Below are positions 13,293-25,446 of a DNA stretch of 64,000 nucleotides, one piece after another (the stretch's first letter is position 1; every line of letters starts with the position of its first letter). The translations under genes were made by a program, and so were the position numbers. The notes beneath the pieces were generated by a model, which was not told the DNA's origin, ran no database searches, and was given only the letters and a program-made list of their open reading frames with translations. This DNA comes from Ashinkailepas kermadecensis (lineage: Eukaryota > Arthropoda > Thecostraca > Neolepadidae): assembly GCA_034440615.1 (NCBI GenBank), contig JAOTOM010004740.1:167501-231500 (forward strand), written 5' to 3'.

Positions 13293-13467
13293 CGTTATAA
13301 CGCCTGCAAAAAGAGACATCATCCTTCATTTACAAGCAGTGAAGATATACATCACCATTCATTTGCAAGCAGTGAAGCATAAATATTCGGACCTTAGATA
13401 AATCTGAATGAGGTCATGCGAGATCTGCAAGTTTATAACAAGGTCTACATGTTGAAACTAAAAGCCA

Positions 13468-13642
13468 GATTATATTTTGCACGCATCCTGGTGTATTAAA
13501 TCAAGGTTATGTCGGAAAAATGTGTTGCCTACACTTATCGATAGGCATTATATTTTATATCGAGATTATATTTTGCACGCATCCTGGTGTATTAAAATCA
13601 AGGTTATGTCGGAAAAATGTGTTGCCTACACTTATCGATATT
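13468..13642 (+). repeat. Direct duplication of about 78 bp
   Basis: The block from agattatattttgcacgcat to cctacacttatcgata occurs at 13468-13545 and again at about 13563-13642, nearly identical. A smaller duplicate (catttacaagcagtgaag type) lies at 13329-13377. Confidence 0.85.
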
Positions 13643-14353
13643 TAATCACTTCGGTGTGACATGAGATGGTCCGAGCATGAAGGTTTGCTACATATTAACC
13701 TTGAGTTGACCGGTAGTGGCTCAAATCTACTCCCAGTGAATATTCGCGATAGCTTGAAAACGCGTTGGATATCCCCAAAATTTGTAATAGCTGTCACGTG
13801 ATCAATTTTACGCCTGTTGCCAAAGAACAACGTATCGGGGTTTCGGTTTCATTGCAATATGCTTATGTACGCATTGCAGCAGCAATATACGCATTGCAGT
13901 TTTCATTGTATTTCGGGTCATGATAGGTCAGGCGTGAGTGGTGCCAGAGTGACGAAATGTTTCCTTTAAAAAAAAATGCATCGGTGCACCCAAATTGACA
14001 TAGGAACCGAACATATGAAGATACGTGATATCTGTAACCGGAAAGCGAGACGCAATTAGTAGAGATATAACATGTTATGTCGTTGTTTTGCTTCGACGTT
14101 TCACTTTCAAATATCGGCATGTTCAAGTAAAAAAAAGAAGAAATATTGATAAAAAGGTATTCTCGTATTTTTACCATCAGATTCAAAATTTCGACGCAAA
14201 AAATAAAAAAATATCTCAAAGAAATGACCAGAGAATGTCAGTGCCACATTGTTAGCAATTAGCTATAAAAATAACTGAGACATGGCTCGAAATGTATCGC
14301 AGCGCATACCACGTGGCAGCGGCGTTGCGCCGAGCCGCCCTGGCGCTGCGGAG

Positions 14354-14503
14354 GCGAGGCGGCTCGGCAGCCGAAGCGGTGGGGGAGCCAAGGTGGCGAG
14401 GCGGCGCGGCAGCCGAGGCGGTGGGGGAGCCAAGGTGGCGAGGCGGCTCGGCAGCCGAGGCGGTGGGGGAGCCAAGGTGGCGAGGCGGCTCGGCCGCCGT
14501 GGG
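14354..14503 (+). repeat. 42-bp GC-rich minisatellite, 3.5 copies
   Basis: Units start at 14354, 14396, 14438 and 14480 with gcgaggcggctcggcagccg, then gcggtgggggagccaaggtg. At 42 bp the unit keeps frame and encodes Gly/Ala/Arg-rich repeats; no gene is inferred. Confidence 0.9.
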
Positions 14504-14509
14504 ACGGCC

Positions 14510-15760
14510 TTAATGCACACGTAAGACAACATTTCGTGTGTGTTCCGATACCGCACGTCTCGGCGATATCGATTGGTGTTGGAATTTTTTAAAAAATCGG
14601 CGCATCGATTCTTGAGGTAAGCCTGGAAAGTATTTTTCCCCGGCCAGCGATGTCCGGTCGAGGGAGCCCGGCCAATTTCGAGTTAGGTGCTGCAGGCCCC
14701 ACCTTGCTGGCGGCAATGGTTCAGATGATATCACCAAAATCAAGGGAGAACATCCGCTCACCGCCCAGTCTCTGAGACGAGTGTTGAGTTGATCAGCACC
14801 GTAGCCGAAGAACATGCTCACCGACTCTGCCAATACCAGCGAGTGTGGTCGATCTCTTCATCGCCAGCAGAGTATCTCCTCATCTGCAGCCGCCCAACGG
14901 CTGGTGGGCGTTTGCTGATCGGAAGAATGCCAGGAGAAAGTTCACCAAACCGGCGGGCGGTTGCTGCAGCGGGTATTGTTTCGCAAACCTATAGCGTTAA
15001 TGGTGCGATTTGGCTGTAATCGTATAATTATGTCCGATGAAAACAATTTTAGTTTGTAAATGTTATCAGCATATTCCTTTCCTTCCGATAAATGAGTAAT
15101 TTAATTTCAATGCAATACCAATAATCTACTACTCACCGCTTCAAATCCCCGGGCTCTCTGGTAGGAATCATATAATGTAAAACGTTCACACGATTTGTTT
15201 GAAAAAAATAGGATAAATTCATTGCTTCTGCCCATGCAAATTATCACCCCGAATATTTGCGTAACATGACATACTGCAATGCTTAAAAACAATGAGAACT
15301 TTGAGCAACTTGAAGCGTTAGCTTAGCAGATGTGCATAGCACAACGTGCGAATTAAATCGGGCTTTTTATTACAAAAATGATGGAGAACTTGACGTGAAA
15401 TATTGACTTCATGCCCGTAGACCCTTAGACCGAGAAAAAGTGCGCCTTCACAGCTGGAGATATGCAAGGGTTTTATATTATGCAGCATCCGCTAACCGGA
15501 AGTTAATGATATATCATGCATGCTAATGTATATTTTTAAAAGGCTTAAAATCAATCCCAGCGAATGCTTAATATTGTAATTCATCACCCGGGCGGTATGG
15601 AATCTTGGTAATGTTTTGAAATCAAGGAAGGTGCTTCGTCGGAATTACATACGGATGACTTAGAGCTATGATTCAACATATATTACCTAGTTGATTGCCA
15701 TTCACAGTACACCAAATAACCGCTACACTAGTACAGTCTGTCTGAATATCTCGAGCGCTT
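14510..15760. other. Non-coding spacer, no gene seen
   Basis: Unremarkable mixed to AT-rich sequence. Short ORFs lack recognisable domains and no repeats beyond single words were noticed. Confidence 0.4.
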
Positions 15761-15769
15761 CTCATTCAC

Positions 15770-16430
15770 TTCCTCCGTGTCCTCTGTTGGTGGCCGAATC
15801 TGGCAGTTCGGACCAGCAGGCCGGGGTCGCCGCAGTTAGACCGGAGGCCATGAACGGCCGCCGTCCGCTCATTCGGCTCCAGACGCGGCGCCGACTTTCA
15901 CTCGTCCAGCCCCCGCCCTGGGCCGCGTCAAGCACGGTGCATACGAAACTGGATCGGTCAGTGACCGGGGCCGCGCCCCCGCCGCCGGCGCCGGCGCCGG
16001 CCTCCTGGCCGGGGGCGCTCGCAGCGCCATCTGAGTCGAGCGCTGCCCGCCGCCGCGCCGCGCCGGCGCTCGGCCGGTGCCGGCTGGGCCGGGCTGGACG
16101 GGGCTGGACGGGGCTGGACCGGGCTGGACCGGGCTGGACCGGGCTGGACCGGGCTGGAGGCGGAGCGACGCCCCAGGTCCGGCCTTCCGCGGCCCGGAAC
16201 ACGGCGCGATGGTCGAAGATGGTCCTGCCGCGCGTGGCGGGGCCGTTGTCGCCGTGGACAGGGTCGTGGCGGGGCCGTTGTCGCCGTGGACAGGGTCGTG
16301 GCGGGGCCGTTGTCGCCGTGGCGGGGCCGTTGTCGCCGTGGCGGGGCCGTTGTCGCCGTGGACAGGGTCGCGGCTGCGCGTTCGACGTGTGCTGGCGTTA
16401 TGTGTTGGACATGCATTGCACACGCGCTGG
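15770..16430. promoter_or_regulatory. CpG-rich block with two minisatellites
   Basis: Very GC-rich DNA with a 10-bp array (gggctggacc, seven copies, 16091-16159) and a 30-bp-type array (gtggcggggccgttgtcgcc, 16236-16372). It could be a CpG-island promoter, but no first exon is evident. Confidence 0.35.
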
Positions 16431-17040
16431 CTTGTCTGCTGGAGGACACTTGGATATACCTGCTGGGAATCCTGGTCAACTCGACAGCCTTGTTTCTGAC
16501 GCCTGTGCCTGCCTAATCCCAGGCTCCAAGGAAGTTTGCCTGGTGCCTCAGAAATCAGAACTAATTTGAACATTCTGCATATTCAATTTCATATTCATGC
16601 CGACAGTATATACACAGTGAAAGCCAACAGAATATCGCAGACCACTTGAAGTAGGCTGTTTGTGTCCTCAGGTGTCGAATGTGTTAGATATGAAGCCGCG
16701 TGGGTTTCCTCACTTACGTTGCGTGAAATGATTCCTCACGTCTATTTACAGGTGCCGGACCAAGAAACACTCATCCAGGGCGAAAATGTGCTCACAATCC
16801 GGTCCTGTTCTGTCTGGAGAAATGCATTTCTTTAATAAAAAAGCACCCATGGACATGTTCTAAAAGGAAGCAGCGCTTCCCCCTCCCACTTGGGACGAGC
16901 TTAACTTTGACAATATGGGTGTTGCACTCACAGAAAAGGGGTGGATGCAGAGTGCATGGCACTGGGGGTATTTGCCCCTCCCCGCGAAAGGCGGCTCCCC
17001 TCTGGCCGGAAAAGGGTACCCCTCCGGGAATGATGGGGTG

Positions 17041-17535
17041 CAGTAGCGCAACCAGGGGGGGGCAAGGGGCCATGGCCCCCCCGAAATTTTTTGGGGGCCC
17101 GCTCCGAGCCAGGGGCCCGCGAAGCGGGCCCCTGGCTCGGAGTGGGCCACCCTACTCAGAGCCCTGGCTAGGGGCCCGCGAAGCGGATCTGTGGCTCGAA
17201 TCAGGGGCCCTTTGAACCAACTGAAAATCTGTGGGCCCGTTTTAACCAGGCCCGCTTCGAACCGGGGCCCATTTTGATTCAGGGGCCCGCATTGAACCAA
17301 TAGCCCGCTTAGAACCAGGGGCCCGCTTCAACCTGGGGCCCTGTCTTGAACAGGGGCTCTCTGGAACCAGGGGCCCGCTTCGAACCGGGCCCACTTTTTA
17401 CAAACATAGGGGCCCGCTCAAAAGTAAGTGCATGTTTTCCGCATACTTTTTAAAAACATGAGGGGGCCCGCTTGCGAGGGGGCCCGCTCTCCAACCCTGG
17501 CCCCTCCCCGAACTGAAATCCTGGTTGCGCCACTG
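17041..17535. mobile_element. hAT-like MITE with 8-bp target duplication
   Basis: The element opens with CAGTAGCGCAACCAGG and closes with the inverted form of CAGTGGCGCAACCAGG. It is bracketed by the 8-bp direct repeat atggggtg (17033-17040 and 17536-17543). Terminal CAGxGGCG and an 8-bp duplication are hallmarks of hAT transposons. It has no transposase and is 495 bp long, so it is non-autonomous. The interior holds a long hairpin (17096-17148) and irregular tandem units of the type gggcccgcttcgaaccagg. Confidence 0.85.
17096..17148. repeat. 25-bp stem hairpin with GAA loop inside the MITE
   Basis: Arms 17096-17120 and 17124-17148 are complementary over 25 bp with a single G-T type mismatch, separated by gaa. 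It would form a very stable cruciform or RNA hairpin. Confidence 0.9.
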
Positions 17536-17929
17536 ATGGGGTGCACCCCTCCCCCGCTCAACTGGCTTACAGTGCCCATCCAGGGACTTTCACAATGTCA
17601 CCCCTCCAAGGAAAGGGCCCCCATCCAGGCGAGTGCCCCACGAAGGCTCCTGGATCCGCCACCGGTAAAGGATCTACTTGAAAATGGATCTTTCCTCCCA
17701 AATTTTGACACAGTTCCCGTGCCACTGCTTCTGTTTCCTGTGCTATGCTCGTTGTACGTATGTGAAACAGGTTCATTCAACGTCTTCACTATGAAGCACT
17801 ATTTCTGAACACGAAACTCTGGCTCTCCATATACCCTGACTTTCCAAATGATCTTTGATCTTGCACACCATGCAAATACGACATGAATATTGGAGCTGCT
17901 CCTTCTGTCCGGGAGCTATGGTTCGCCTA

Positions 17930-18031
17930 TGACCATAGCCTCTGACCACAGCCTCTGACCACAGCCTCTGACCATGGCCTCTGACCACGCTTCTGACCAC
18001 GCTTCTGACCACGGCCTCTGGCCACGCCTCT
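17930..18031. repeat. 12-13 bp minisatellite, about nine copies
   Basis: The unit is approximately tctgaccacagcc. Confidence 0.85.
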
Positions 18032-19390
18032 GGCTACAGCCGTCACCTGGCATCCGTCTCGCTCCGCCGATCCCAGTCCTTGCGGCGAGGAACCCGCACC
18101 GATAGTGTGTCGGAAGTGCGACAGATGGCAGCGCTGTCGAACAGGACGGCACCGCGCGAATCCCACGCCACCATTAATCTGAGACAATTGCTTTCCTGCT
18201 CTGTGAGGCCACTAAAGTTTATTTCCCCATGTTTCAGGTTGTAAATTCGACTCCCCTGAGCCGGTAAACCAGCGACTGGAGCCCGGCATTTGGTGAGTGC
18301 AATACCCCCCTGTTGACTGTCTGTGATGTGGGAAAATGTCGCGCAAAACTCCCCTGTAAATGTTCAGGACAACGTGCATTGTCAGAAAGGTTGGTAGTAT
18401 GAGGTGCGCCATTGGACATGCCAGTGTTTAGTATGCATATTTTTTTCATCTGTCTACCTAGTAGTCGCTTTGCGTAACTACCTTACCTTTGATTCGCTAT
18501 GAGTGGTTTCAATCAGTGATTCACTTATCGGTGAAATTTAATCTCTAACAAGGTTGAGCAAGTAATCCTCCCCGCCCTCTGCGTCCACTCATAACAGTTC
18601 CCAAGAATATTCGAATGTTTCAGATTCGACATAAGAGCTTTAGGCTTTCACTGTACATGGACGTCACGTCAGCAAATCCTCCAAATCCCATCGGGCCAAC
18701 TTGGTGGCTTCCAGTAATTCTGTCACCGCCTTGACACCTCCTACCAGGGGAGAATCTACAGCTAGAAAGCTGATTCTCCTCTCGCTCTAAGTTGTTCAGC
18801 ATCACCTATGAGGAACGGCACTTCAACGTGTTCTGGGTTGTGAGGGCTGGAAATGCTTCAATTATTCCTTGTAATGCGAAACCATGAAGTGGATGTCATC
18901 ATATCTTGAAATCCTGGGGTCAGCGGATCCCCTTTCTCACCAGTCATGATCCCACAGCCAATTAGCACGGGGATATGGGAAGGCTAATTAATGGGCGAAA
19001 GCGGCACAGATGTCGACACCCCTCCAAAGCCCGATCGGTCAACACCTCTGAAGGCGGCTGCGACGGCCTTGAGGATCCACAGCGGTGCTCAACCCGTCCA
19101 CCACCTGGTTGGAGCTGTTACGCGTGCCATCCGTGCCTGGCTACACGGCACAGCGCGGCCCCAGCCGCCTTCGTGCGGTCGCGCTGTTCTAGTGATCGCG
19201 TACGTCCGGACCGCCTCACGTGAATGGGCGACCTGTGTGCGGCGTGTGGTGTTTCACGCCGGGTGTCCGGTTGCGACTGCCGACGGCATCTCGGTCGGTC
19301 TGGTGGATCGTGCGAGGCGTCGTCGGACCTGTCCGCGACGGCCTGACTCAGCTGTGTCGGCTGCGGCGGCAGCTGACCTGGCCGGGCCGG
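18032..19390. other. Non-coding spacer
   Basis: No gene or array seen. It precedes the minisatellite cluster that leads up to the first recognised fusilli exon. Confidence 0.4.
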
Positions 19391-19395
19391 CTGCC

Positions 19396-19496
19396 GTCAG
19401 CCACCAGCCATCCACTGCCGTCAGCCGCCAGCCACCCGCTGCCGTCAGCCGCCAGCCATCCGCTGCCGTCAGCCGCCAGCCATCCGCTGCCACTGG
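19396..19496. repeat. 24-bp minisatellite, about four copies
   Basis: The unit is approximately gctgccgtcagccgccagcc followed by atcc. Confidence 0.85.
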
Positions 19497-19540
19497 CCAC
19501 ACCTGGTGGCAGCGTGTCCGGTCCGCCAGGCCTGTCCACT

Positions 19541-20205
19541 GTGGTCCCAGCCGGTCCGCTGTGGTCCCAGCCGGTTCACTGCAGTCTCGGCCCGCTCGCT
19601 GTGGTTCAAGCCGGTCCGCTGTGGTTCCAGTTGGTCCACTCTATTCTCAGCTGGTCCACTGTGGTCCCAGCCGGCTCACTACCGTTTCACCTGGTCCGCT
19701 GTGGTCACAGCTGGTCCGCTGTGGTCACAGCTGGTCCGCTGTGGTCACAGCTGGTCCACTGTGGTCTCAGTCGGTCCACCGTGGTCCCAGTCGGTCCACT
19801 GTAGTCTCAGCTGGTCCACTGTAGGCCCAGCCGGTCCACTCTGGTCTCAGTCGGTTCGCTGTGATCTCAGCCGGTCCGCTGTGGTCCCAGCCGGTTCACT
19901 GTAGCATCAGCTGGTCCGCTGTGGTACCAGTCAGTCTACTGTGGTCCCGCTCTGTCCCTGTGTGATCCTATTCTTTCTCTCGCGGTCCTGCTCTGCCTTT
20001 AGTGGTCCTACTCTGCCTTTGGTGGTCCTGCTCTGCCTTTAGTGGTCCTGCTCTGCCTTCAGTGGTCCTGCTCTGTTTCTCGCGGTCCTGCTCTGTTTCT
20101 CGTTGTCCTGCTCTGTTTCTCGTTGTCCTGCGCTGTTTCTCGTTGTCCTGCTCTGTTCCTCGCGGTCCTGCTATGGCCTGTGTGGTCCTGTTCTGTCTCT
20201 CGTTC
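19541..20205 (+). repeat. 20-bp minisatellites (ctggtccgctgtggtcccag, then ggtcctgctctg)
   Basis: About 20 copies of a ctggtccactgtggtctcag-type unit pass into about 12 copies of a related ggtcctgctctgtttctcgt-type unit, ending less than 300 bp before the exon at 20491. The long ORFs across it are repeat artefacts. Confidence 0.9.
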
Positions 20206-20490
20206 CGTCAATTCGCTGGCGGTGCCCCACGGGCCGTACCGCCCGTCTGGCGCGCCGTCAAAGTGGGGCGACAGCACCACCAGTGAAACAAAGCCGCGCT
20301 CGTTCCCCAGCCTACCACTGCAAATATCATTCCTGACATTTGCACAAAGCGCGCCGGAGTGGGCGGGGAAAGAGCTCCCCGGTTGGCCGTGAGGGTCACA
20401 CGTGGTCGCCGACAGGGGAGGGGAGGGGAGGGGAGCGAGGGGGTGTCAGCCTGTGTATGTGTGTGTGACGAGCCGCCGCGTGTGCCTCAG

Positions 20491-20601
20491 CTCGCGCGAG
20501 GAGGTGGTGGACAGCAACAGCGTGGTACGAGCGCGAGGCCTGCCGTGGCAGTCGTCCGACCAGGACATCGCCAACTTCTTCCGCGGCCTCAACATCGTCA
20601 A
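20491..20601 (+). CDS. fus: fusilli/ESRP exon: first half of RRM1
   Basis: This exon encodes the start of the first quasi-RRM. Visible are the lead-in [12 protein letters not shown], the beta-1/RNP2 stretch VRARGLPWQ, and helix 1, [31 protein letters not shown] is close to invariant in ESRP proteins, so the family call is firm. The acceptor is tgtgcctcag ending at 20490 and the donor is GTCAA|gtgagt after 20601. The first base completes a codon begun upstream, and the last two bases (AA) join a G in the next exon to give Lys. The preceding exon must therefore end in phase 2; I did not find it. The exon lies just downstream of a long TGGTCC-type tandem array. Confidence 0.93.
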
Positions 20602-22500
20602 GTGAGTGTTCGCATGCCGGGCGATGGTGACGTCACGTGGCGTTTCAGTACCTGAGAGAAAATGCTGTGCCAATTTGTGTGCGGTATGAATCTTTAACGG
20701 TAGCTCTGTGGGCGATTGCTGCTCACGGGTGCAATGCTTGCAATGTATTCCGAACGTGCTGTGGATAGCGGGCTTGGCAAAGCGAGTATTCGGGTTCCAG
20801 CAAAGGGTGCACCTTCAAAACTTGGCTTGGAATGTAAACTCTCTTGGCGTAGTCATTATGTGCATGTGGTGCGGTGCTATTGGGTAAATGAAATACTGTG
20901 CAATCACATTTGCATTATTGGTGCAACTCTCTTGACACCTTCCGATGTTCACAGAGTCTCATTCCTAATCTTTTGCACAGACACAGAGCTGTGCCTGTGC
21001 ATATAGTGCATAGTTTGTGCATACAGTGCAGTCCATGCACATAGTGCAAACCTAGTTTGAAATAGACGTTCTTCTATTTGATCTCCTACGCCGTATCATT
21101 GCAATGCTGTAATCGTTAAGTAGCTCTGATTATGAGTAAGAACAATCGCCTGTAGTTGGTCTGAGTGTGATTGTGATCCAGGTTGGCTGCGTTGGACATT
21201 AAAATACACATAAACATCTGCGCAATGTACTCAGAGGGTCACGGGTCGATTGTATTAGGCCGTCGTTCTGCGTCGCATGAAAATTCCCCTTGAGCTATGT
21301 GAGCTTACCGTAAAAGCCACGTCGATTCCCCGCGAATGGATGCTATTGGCTTCCGATAGTTGAACACGTTTCAGCACTTCTTCTAGCTCTTAATTAAATT
21401 GGCTGTGGGACTTCCCCACTTCGGACACGTGATCAGACACCATGCCGCGACAGCAAACTTATGGGCCTACCGCAACTTGGCTCTGTTCGTAGACAGTAAT
21501 GATACGCACCTTGTTCCGTTTGTTTTCGCGGAAGTGCAGGAATGACAAATGCCAAGCCTATTTCGACAATTCGGCAGAGTACATGCAAATGCGAAATGTC
21601 TGCTCGACATTTGGCAGAGGTGCGATTACGGAAATGGTGCCTTCAGTTTCACCATTGTGCATGGATACAAAACCAGTCGGTCCCGGCCCAAGTTGGATGC
21701 AAGCGGACTGATCCGCCGGATATGATTTCCGTGCCTTAAGCGTTAAAATGACATGCCGAATTAGCATAGGCACGGCGGTGTGAAATGAGACTGTTTGTCT
21801 CGCAAACTTCTTGCTCAGGATGTGCCGCACACAATCGTCAGCGTGGCTCCCTCCATCGGACTGACGCTGGCCACGAGAGTGTTCAATTAGGACTTGAAAC
21901 GCGCTAAGAAAAACGCTCTTAGGATTTCAAGTGCTGGACCGTCGAGCCGACCCGGGCAGAGCAGGGTCGGTCAGGTGACCGTTTGTCGTACATACGTACA
22001 TAGGTGGGAGTAGACTCGCCCGAGCTTCGCTCTCACTCGCAAGAGCGCCAATGCACCACTGCACACTGCGCACTGCGCTTAACCACCTACTACTCATTTT
22101 TATATTTTAGTTACCTTGTCACTTCGTCATCAAACTGGTGCTGATATTGATGCAGGTGCGTCTATCGATTAGGTTTCGACTATGTTTGAACTGCTAGACC
22201 ATGCCGACCGGGGAAAGCGTCGGTATTTGTGAGCTCTGGCGGCTCTAGAGAGGGGGTGGGGTCGGTGACACGGGTCATGCCCTCAAAAAGGCCAAATTTT
22301 CCGAGCTTTTGCACTAAAGTGGAATTTTCTCGTAATATAAAAACATTTGATGAGGAGCATATTGTCTTCAGCGGACCCACCGAATGTTGGCTGTTCAAAT
22401 TTGAAGAGGTTTTCGGAATGGGAAAAATTGCCCAAAACCGGTTGAAAGCTAGCCTTCTGGATCACTGCTTGTAAACATCGACGTTTCAGTCGCATCGTGC
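20602..22500 (+). other. Intron between the RRM1 exons, non-repetitive part
   Basis: Mostly unique-looking sequence. 20990-21055 has several copies of gtgcatatagtgcatag-like words. No other gene is visible on either strand. Confidence 0.45.
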
Positions 22501-22510
22501 TGCTGGCGCG

Positions 22511-22582
22511 GAATACCCACCTGAATACCCACCTGAATACCCACCTGAATACCCACCTGAATACCCACCTGAATACCCACCT
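22511..22582. repeat. 12-bp minisatellite, six perfect copies
   Basis: Six copies of gaatacccacct start at 22511, 22523, 22535, 22547, 22559 and 22571. Confidence 0.97.
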
Positions 22583-22589
22583 GTCGCCG

Positions 22590-23397
22590 CGTACCGAGCC
22601 GACGGCTGTCGTGCGATAGCGTGTGGCGGCGCGCGAACCGAATGCCGCGCCAGGACTCGCACAATGGTCAAACGACACCATTGAGCGCATCGATCGCAGA
22701 GACTGCGCCAGCGACACAGCAGCACCCGTCGCCAGGTCAGGTCAGGTGGTCGGCGTGACCCGAGGCAGTCGCCGCCGCTAAATTAATCACTTGTTTGAGC
22801 GCCGACGGAGGCGGCCGATGCGCCGCGCTCGTTTCGCTTGCCCTGATCGAAGCAATTACGTGTCGACGAATATGGATCGGCGCCGGCGGCCGGCGGCGGG
22901 CCGCCGTTGGCGAGGTGGCTGCTCGTGACGCGCGTCCAGCTTGCCGGTGCCGAGCGTAGTGGCGACCGTTGGCGAGGTGGCCGGTCGTCCGTGACGCGCG
23001 CCCGGCCCGCCCGAGCCGGGTGCAGTGGCGAGCTGGTCGCGCCTGTTTACCCGACAAACACCATTATCGATCCTCGAAACGCGGACCGAGTGGCGGTGGT
23101 GACTGGCCGGCGTGAGCGACGTCAGTCGGCCGGCCCCGCGCAGCGGCGAGCAAACATCAGCAGGGCGGCCCTGCCGTCACCCCACCGCCCGCCCGCCACA
23201 GAGCCGTAGCCGCGCACCGTGTCGCGGCGCGCCGAAGACGACTCTCGAGCTGCGACAGCCGCGCGGAGAGGGGCACTGATAAGATAGCCGGCCGCACGGC
23301 GGTCGGCGAGCCGTCGGCCGACGCTTCGGCAATCGTGCCGGGCGTGGTCGAGCGATCCGCAGGTGGTGCCCATTGGTCCGGGAACCCACGCAGGCAC

Positions 23398-23451
<54 letters not shown>

Positions 23452-23600
23452 CTGAAGCGGGAGCAGGCGCGGCGGCGCGTGCCGGCACCAGTTGCGCGAC
23501 GACAGCCGACTACGGTCCACGTGTGCAGTGCGCCCCGAGCCGTGCCCGCCCGCCCGCCCGCCCGCCATGCTCCCCGGCACGTCGCACTTCGCCGGCAGCT
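22590..23600. promoter_or_regulatory. CpG-rich block before the RRM1b exon
   Basis: About 1 kb of GC/CpG-rich DNA precedes the exon at 23626 and ends in cgcccgcccgcccgccatg. It is a candidate internal promoter because of composition and the in-frame ATG. No TATA or initiator was identified with confidence. Confidence 0.3.
23402..23450. repeat. (CA)n microsatellite, about 24 units
   Basis: An uninterrupted AC dinucleotide run, 175 bp before the RRM1b exon. Confidence 0.98.
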
Positions 23601-23625
23601 ATCCTTACCCGTCGCCGTACGCCAG
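23567..23625 (+). promoter_or_regulatory. Possible in-frame alternative start ahead of the RRM1b exon
   Basis: An ATG at 23567 in a favourable context (CCGCCATGC) is in frame with the exon at 23626 and reads [19 protein letters not shown] before it. It sits at the end of a GC- and CpG-rich block containing a CA microsatellite. Transcription starting here would make a protein lacking the first half of RRM1. The same bases also serve as an ordinary pyrimidine-containing 3' splice site, so this may be coincidence. Confidence 0.25.
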
Positions 23626-23801
23626 GGGCGGCGTGGCGCTGTGTCTCAGCCAGCAGGGCCGGCGCAACGGAGAGGCGCTGGTGCGCTTCGTCAGCCAGGA
23701 GCACAGAGACATGGCGCTGAAGCGGCACAAACACCACATCTCCAACCGGTACATCGAGATCTACAAGGCCACCGGCGAGGACTTTGTCAACGTGGCCGGA
23801 G
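23626..23801 (+). CDS. fus: fusilli/ESRP exon: second half of RRM1
   Basis: This exon completes RRM1. Visible are [19 protein letters not shown] (beta-2, then RNP1 with NGEALVRF), helix 2 around [15 protein letters not shown], and the final strand [24 protein letters not shown] and YKATGEDF are hallmark ESRP strings. The acceptor is tacgccag ending at 23625 and the donor is GCCGGAG|gtgagt after 23801. It leaves one base (G), matched by the two-base start of the next exon. The same frame is open upstream through an ATG at 23567, so a transcript starting in the GC-rich block before this exon could encode an N-terminally shortened protein. The last codons, NVAGG, lead into the RRM1-RRM2 linker. 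Confidence 0.93.
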
Positions 23802-25415
23802 GTGAGTGTTGGCCGCGGCCGCCCGTCCGCCCGTCCGCGCGCGCCAGTCTCCCCAGTCTCCCCAGTCTCCCCAGTCTCCCGTCGCCGGTCGGGCGACTGT
23901 CGCCGGTTTTGATGTGTGTTTTTTTCCTGTGTTTCTGTGGACCCGTCAGGGTGTTCGTGGAGGCACGCTCCCGCCCTGTGGGCCGCCCTGGCTGTGCCTC
24001 GGGCCCAGGTGTGCTATGTGGATGTGTTCGTGCGGCTGCACTGAGCGACCGACCGGCGCTGGGTCCGCCGAGATCGGGGCGGCCGTGGTGCGATCATTCT
24101 GCAGATGTCGAGACGGCCTGCTGTGAGGGCGGCGGGTTAGTGGCGTGGCGAGGTCAAGCGGTAGTGACGGGACCTGCCCTCACAGCCGGGTATGTGAGCA
24201 TCGCAATGTCGTGTCTGCCAAAAAAGCCCACGTCGATAACAGGATTGATAACGTGGACTAGTATGGACGGCTTTGATGTCGGACGTAGGAACATGAATAC
24301 GTGTACGTTATCATATTGCCCTCGGTATTTGTGGTACCGAAGTAAGTTGCCGACTGCCAACGCTATTCTGCTATTACACAACATGCACGATGTTTGCATG
24401 CGCACGCGTAGTTGCCATAGAAACATCAAGACTCATTGACATTTGACTCGAGCTTAGTTGGCTGTTGGCGTTTAACTTTCATATGGCATGACTTGTCTAA
24501 CCTGAAATGGTGAACACTATATGACCCCCTAAGTTGAAAATCATCATTCAGATTAGGCTTGTCTAACGCTTTTTCCATCTGAAACATTTCAATCATATAA
24601 CCATTTAACCTCCTATGCTTGAGTGAGTGCATGTCTAATGCCATAAACCTAGTATGCCACATCCAATTAATCATCCAATTAATCACCATGCCATAAATTG
24701 CCTAGCTCACTGAATAAACCTAGTAGTTTCGTCCTGCACACTTTCTACCACACCAACATCCCCTCATAAGGAAGGGCTCCATACTTGTGCATATGATTCC
24801 AAGCGCATAAGCAAAGTGTATATTTACGTCATTACTTTCTTGCTTTTAATTTGAGCGGTCATCTTAATGAATCCTGAAATTATATTCGTCCTCATCTTGG
24901 CTGAGTTATATTACTTTATGCTTTAAGATCCCTTGCAACTAACGCGCATACATATTTGACCTATTACATGACATCCAAGTCATTAGTTCACATGACACAT
25001 TTAAATGTCCCACCTCCAGATCCCAGATGCATAGCCTTACAATTGTCATACTTGGAAGTCATCTTGTATTCATCAGCCTAAATTTTTAGGTTCTCGAAGT
25101 CCTAGCTGAACATTTATTTATCCATAACTGTTGCTGGCTAGTCAGCATACTTTATTACGAGAGAGCGCGAAACTAGCCAGTCCATTTCCATGGATACGGC
25201 TAAACTACCAATTGAGCAGCCCAGTCAGCTCCGACCGGTTAGCTGTGCTTTCAAACCATACAATTTCTGCTTTTTACAGTGTTTCGCATCATAGTTTCTA
25301 TATGCAGAATGAGATGTGCTTTTGCTTTAAATAATTTGTATCCCAATAATTTTCATCTCTTTATCCAAAGGAAGAGGCTCGCGGCGGCACTTACTCTTAC
25401 AAACAGCCTTCATCA

Positions 25416-25446
25416 GGCTGCATGACCACTGCAGTCGATGCGCCCC
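25416..25446 (+). mobile_element. Dispersed repeat tail, second copy
   Basis: The sequence ggctgcatgaccactgcagt, then cgatgcgcccctaataacc, is the closest match in the window to the copy at 1020. A shorter related piece (atggtcgatgcgccctaaaa) lies at 25680-25700, 240 bp further on. Confidence 0.55.

Noticed and set aside
1..20490. N-terminal RNase H-like exons of fusilli/ESRP
   Set aside because: I looked for coding DNA resembling the N-terminal domain and its link to RRM1 and found none that I could support. It is probably outside the window.
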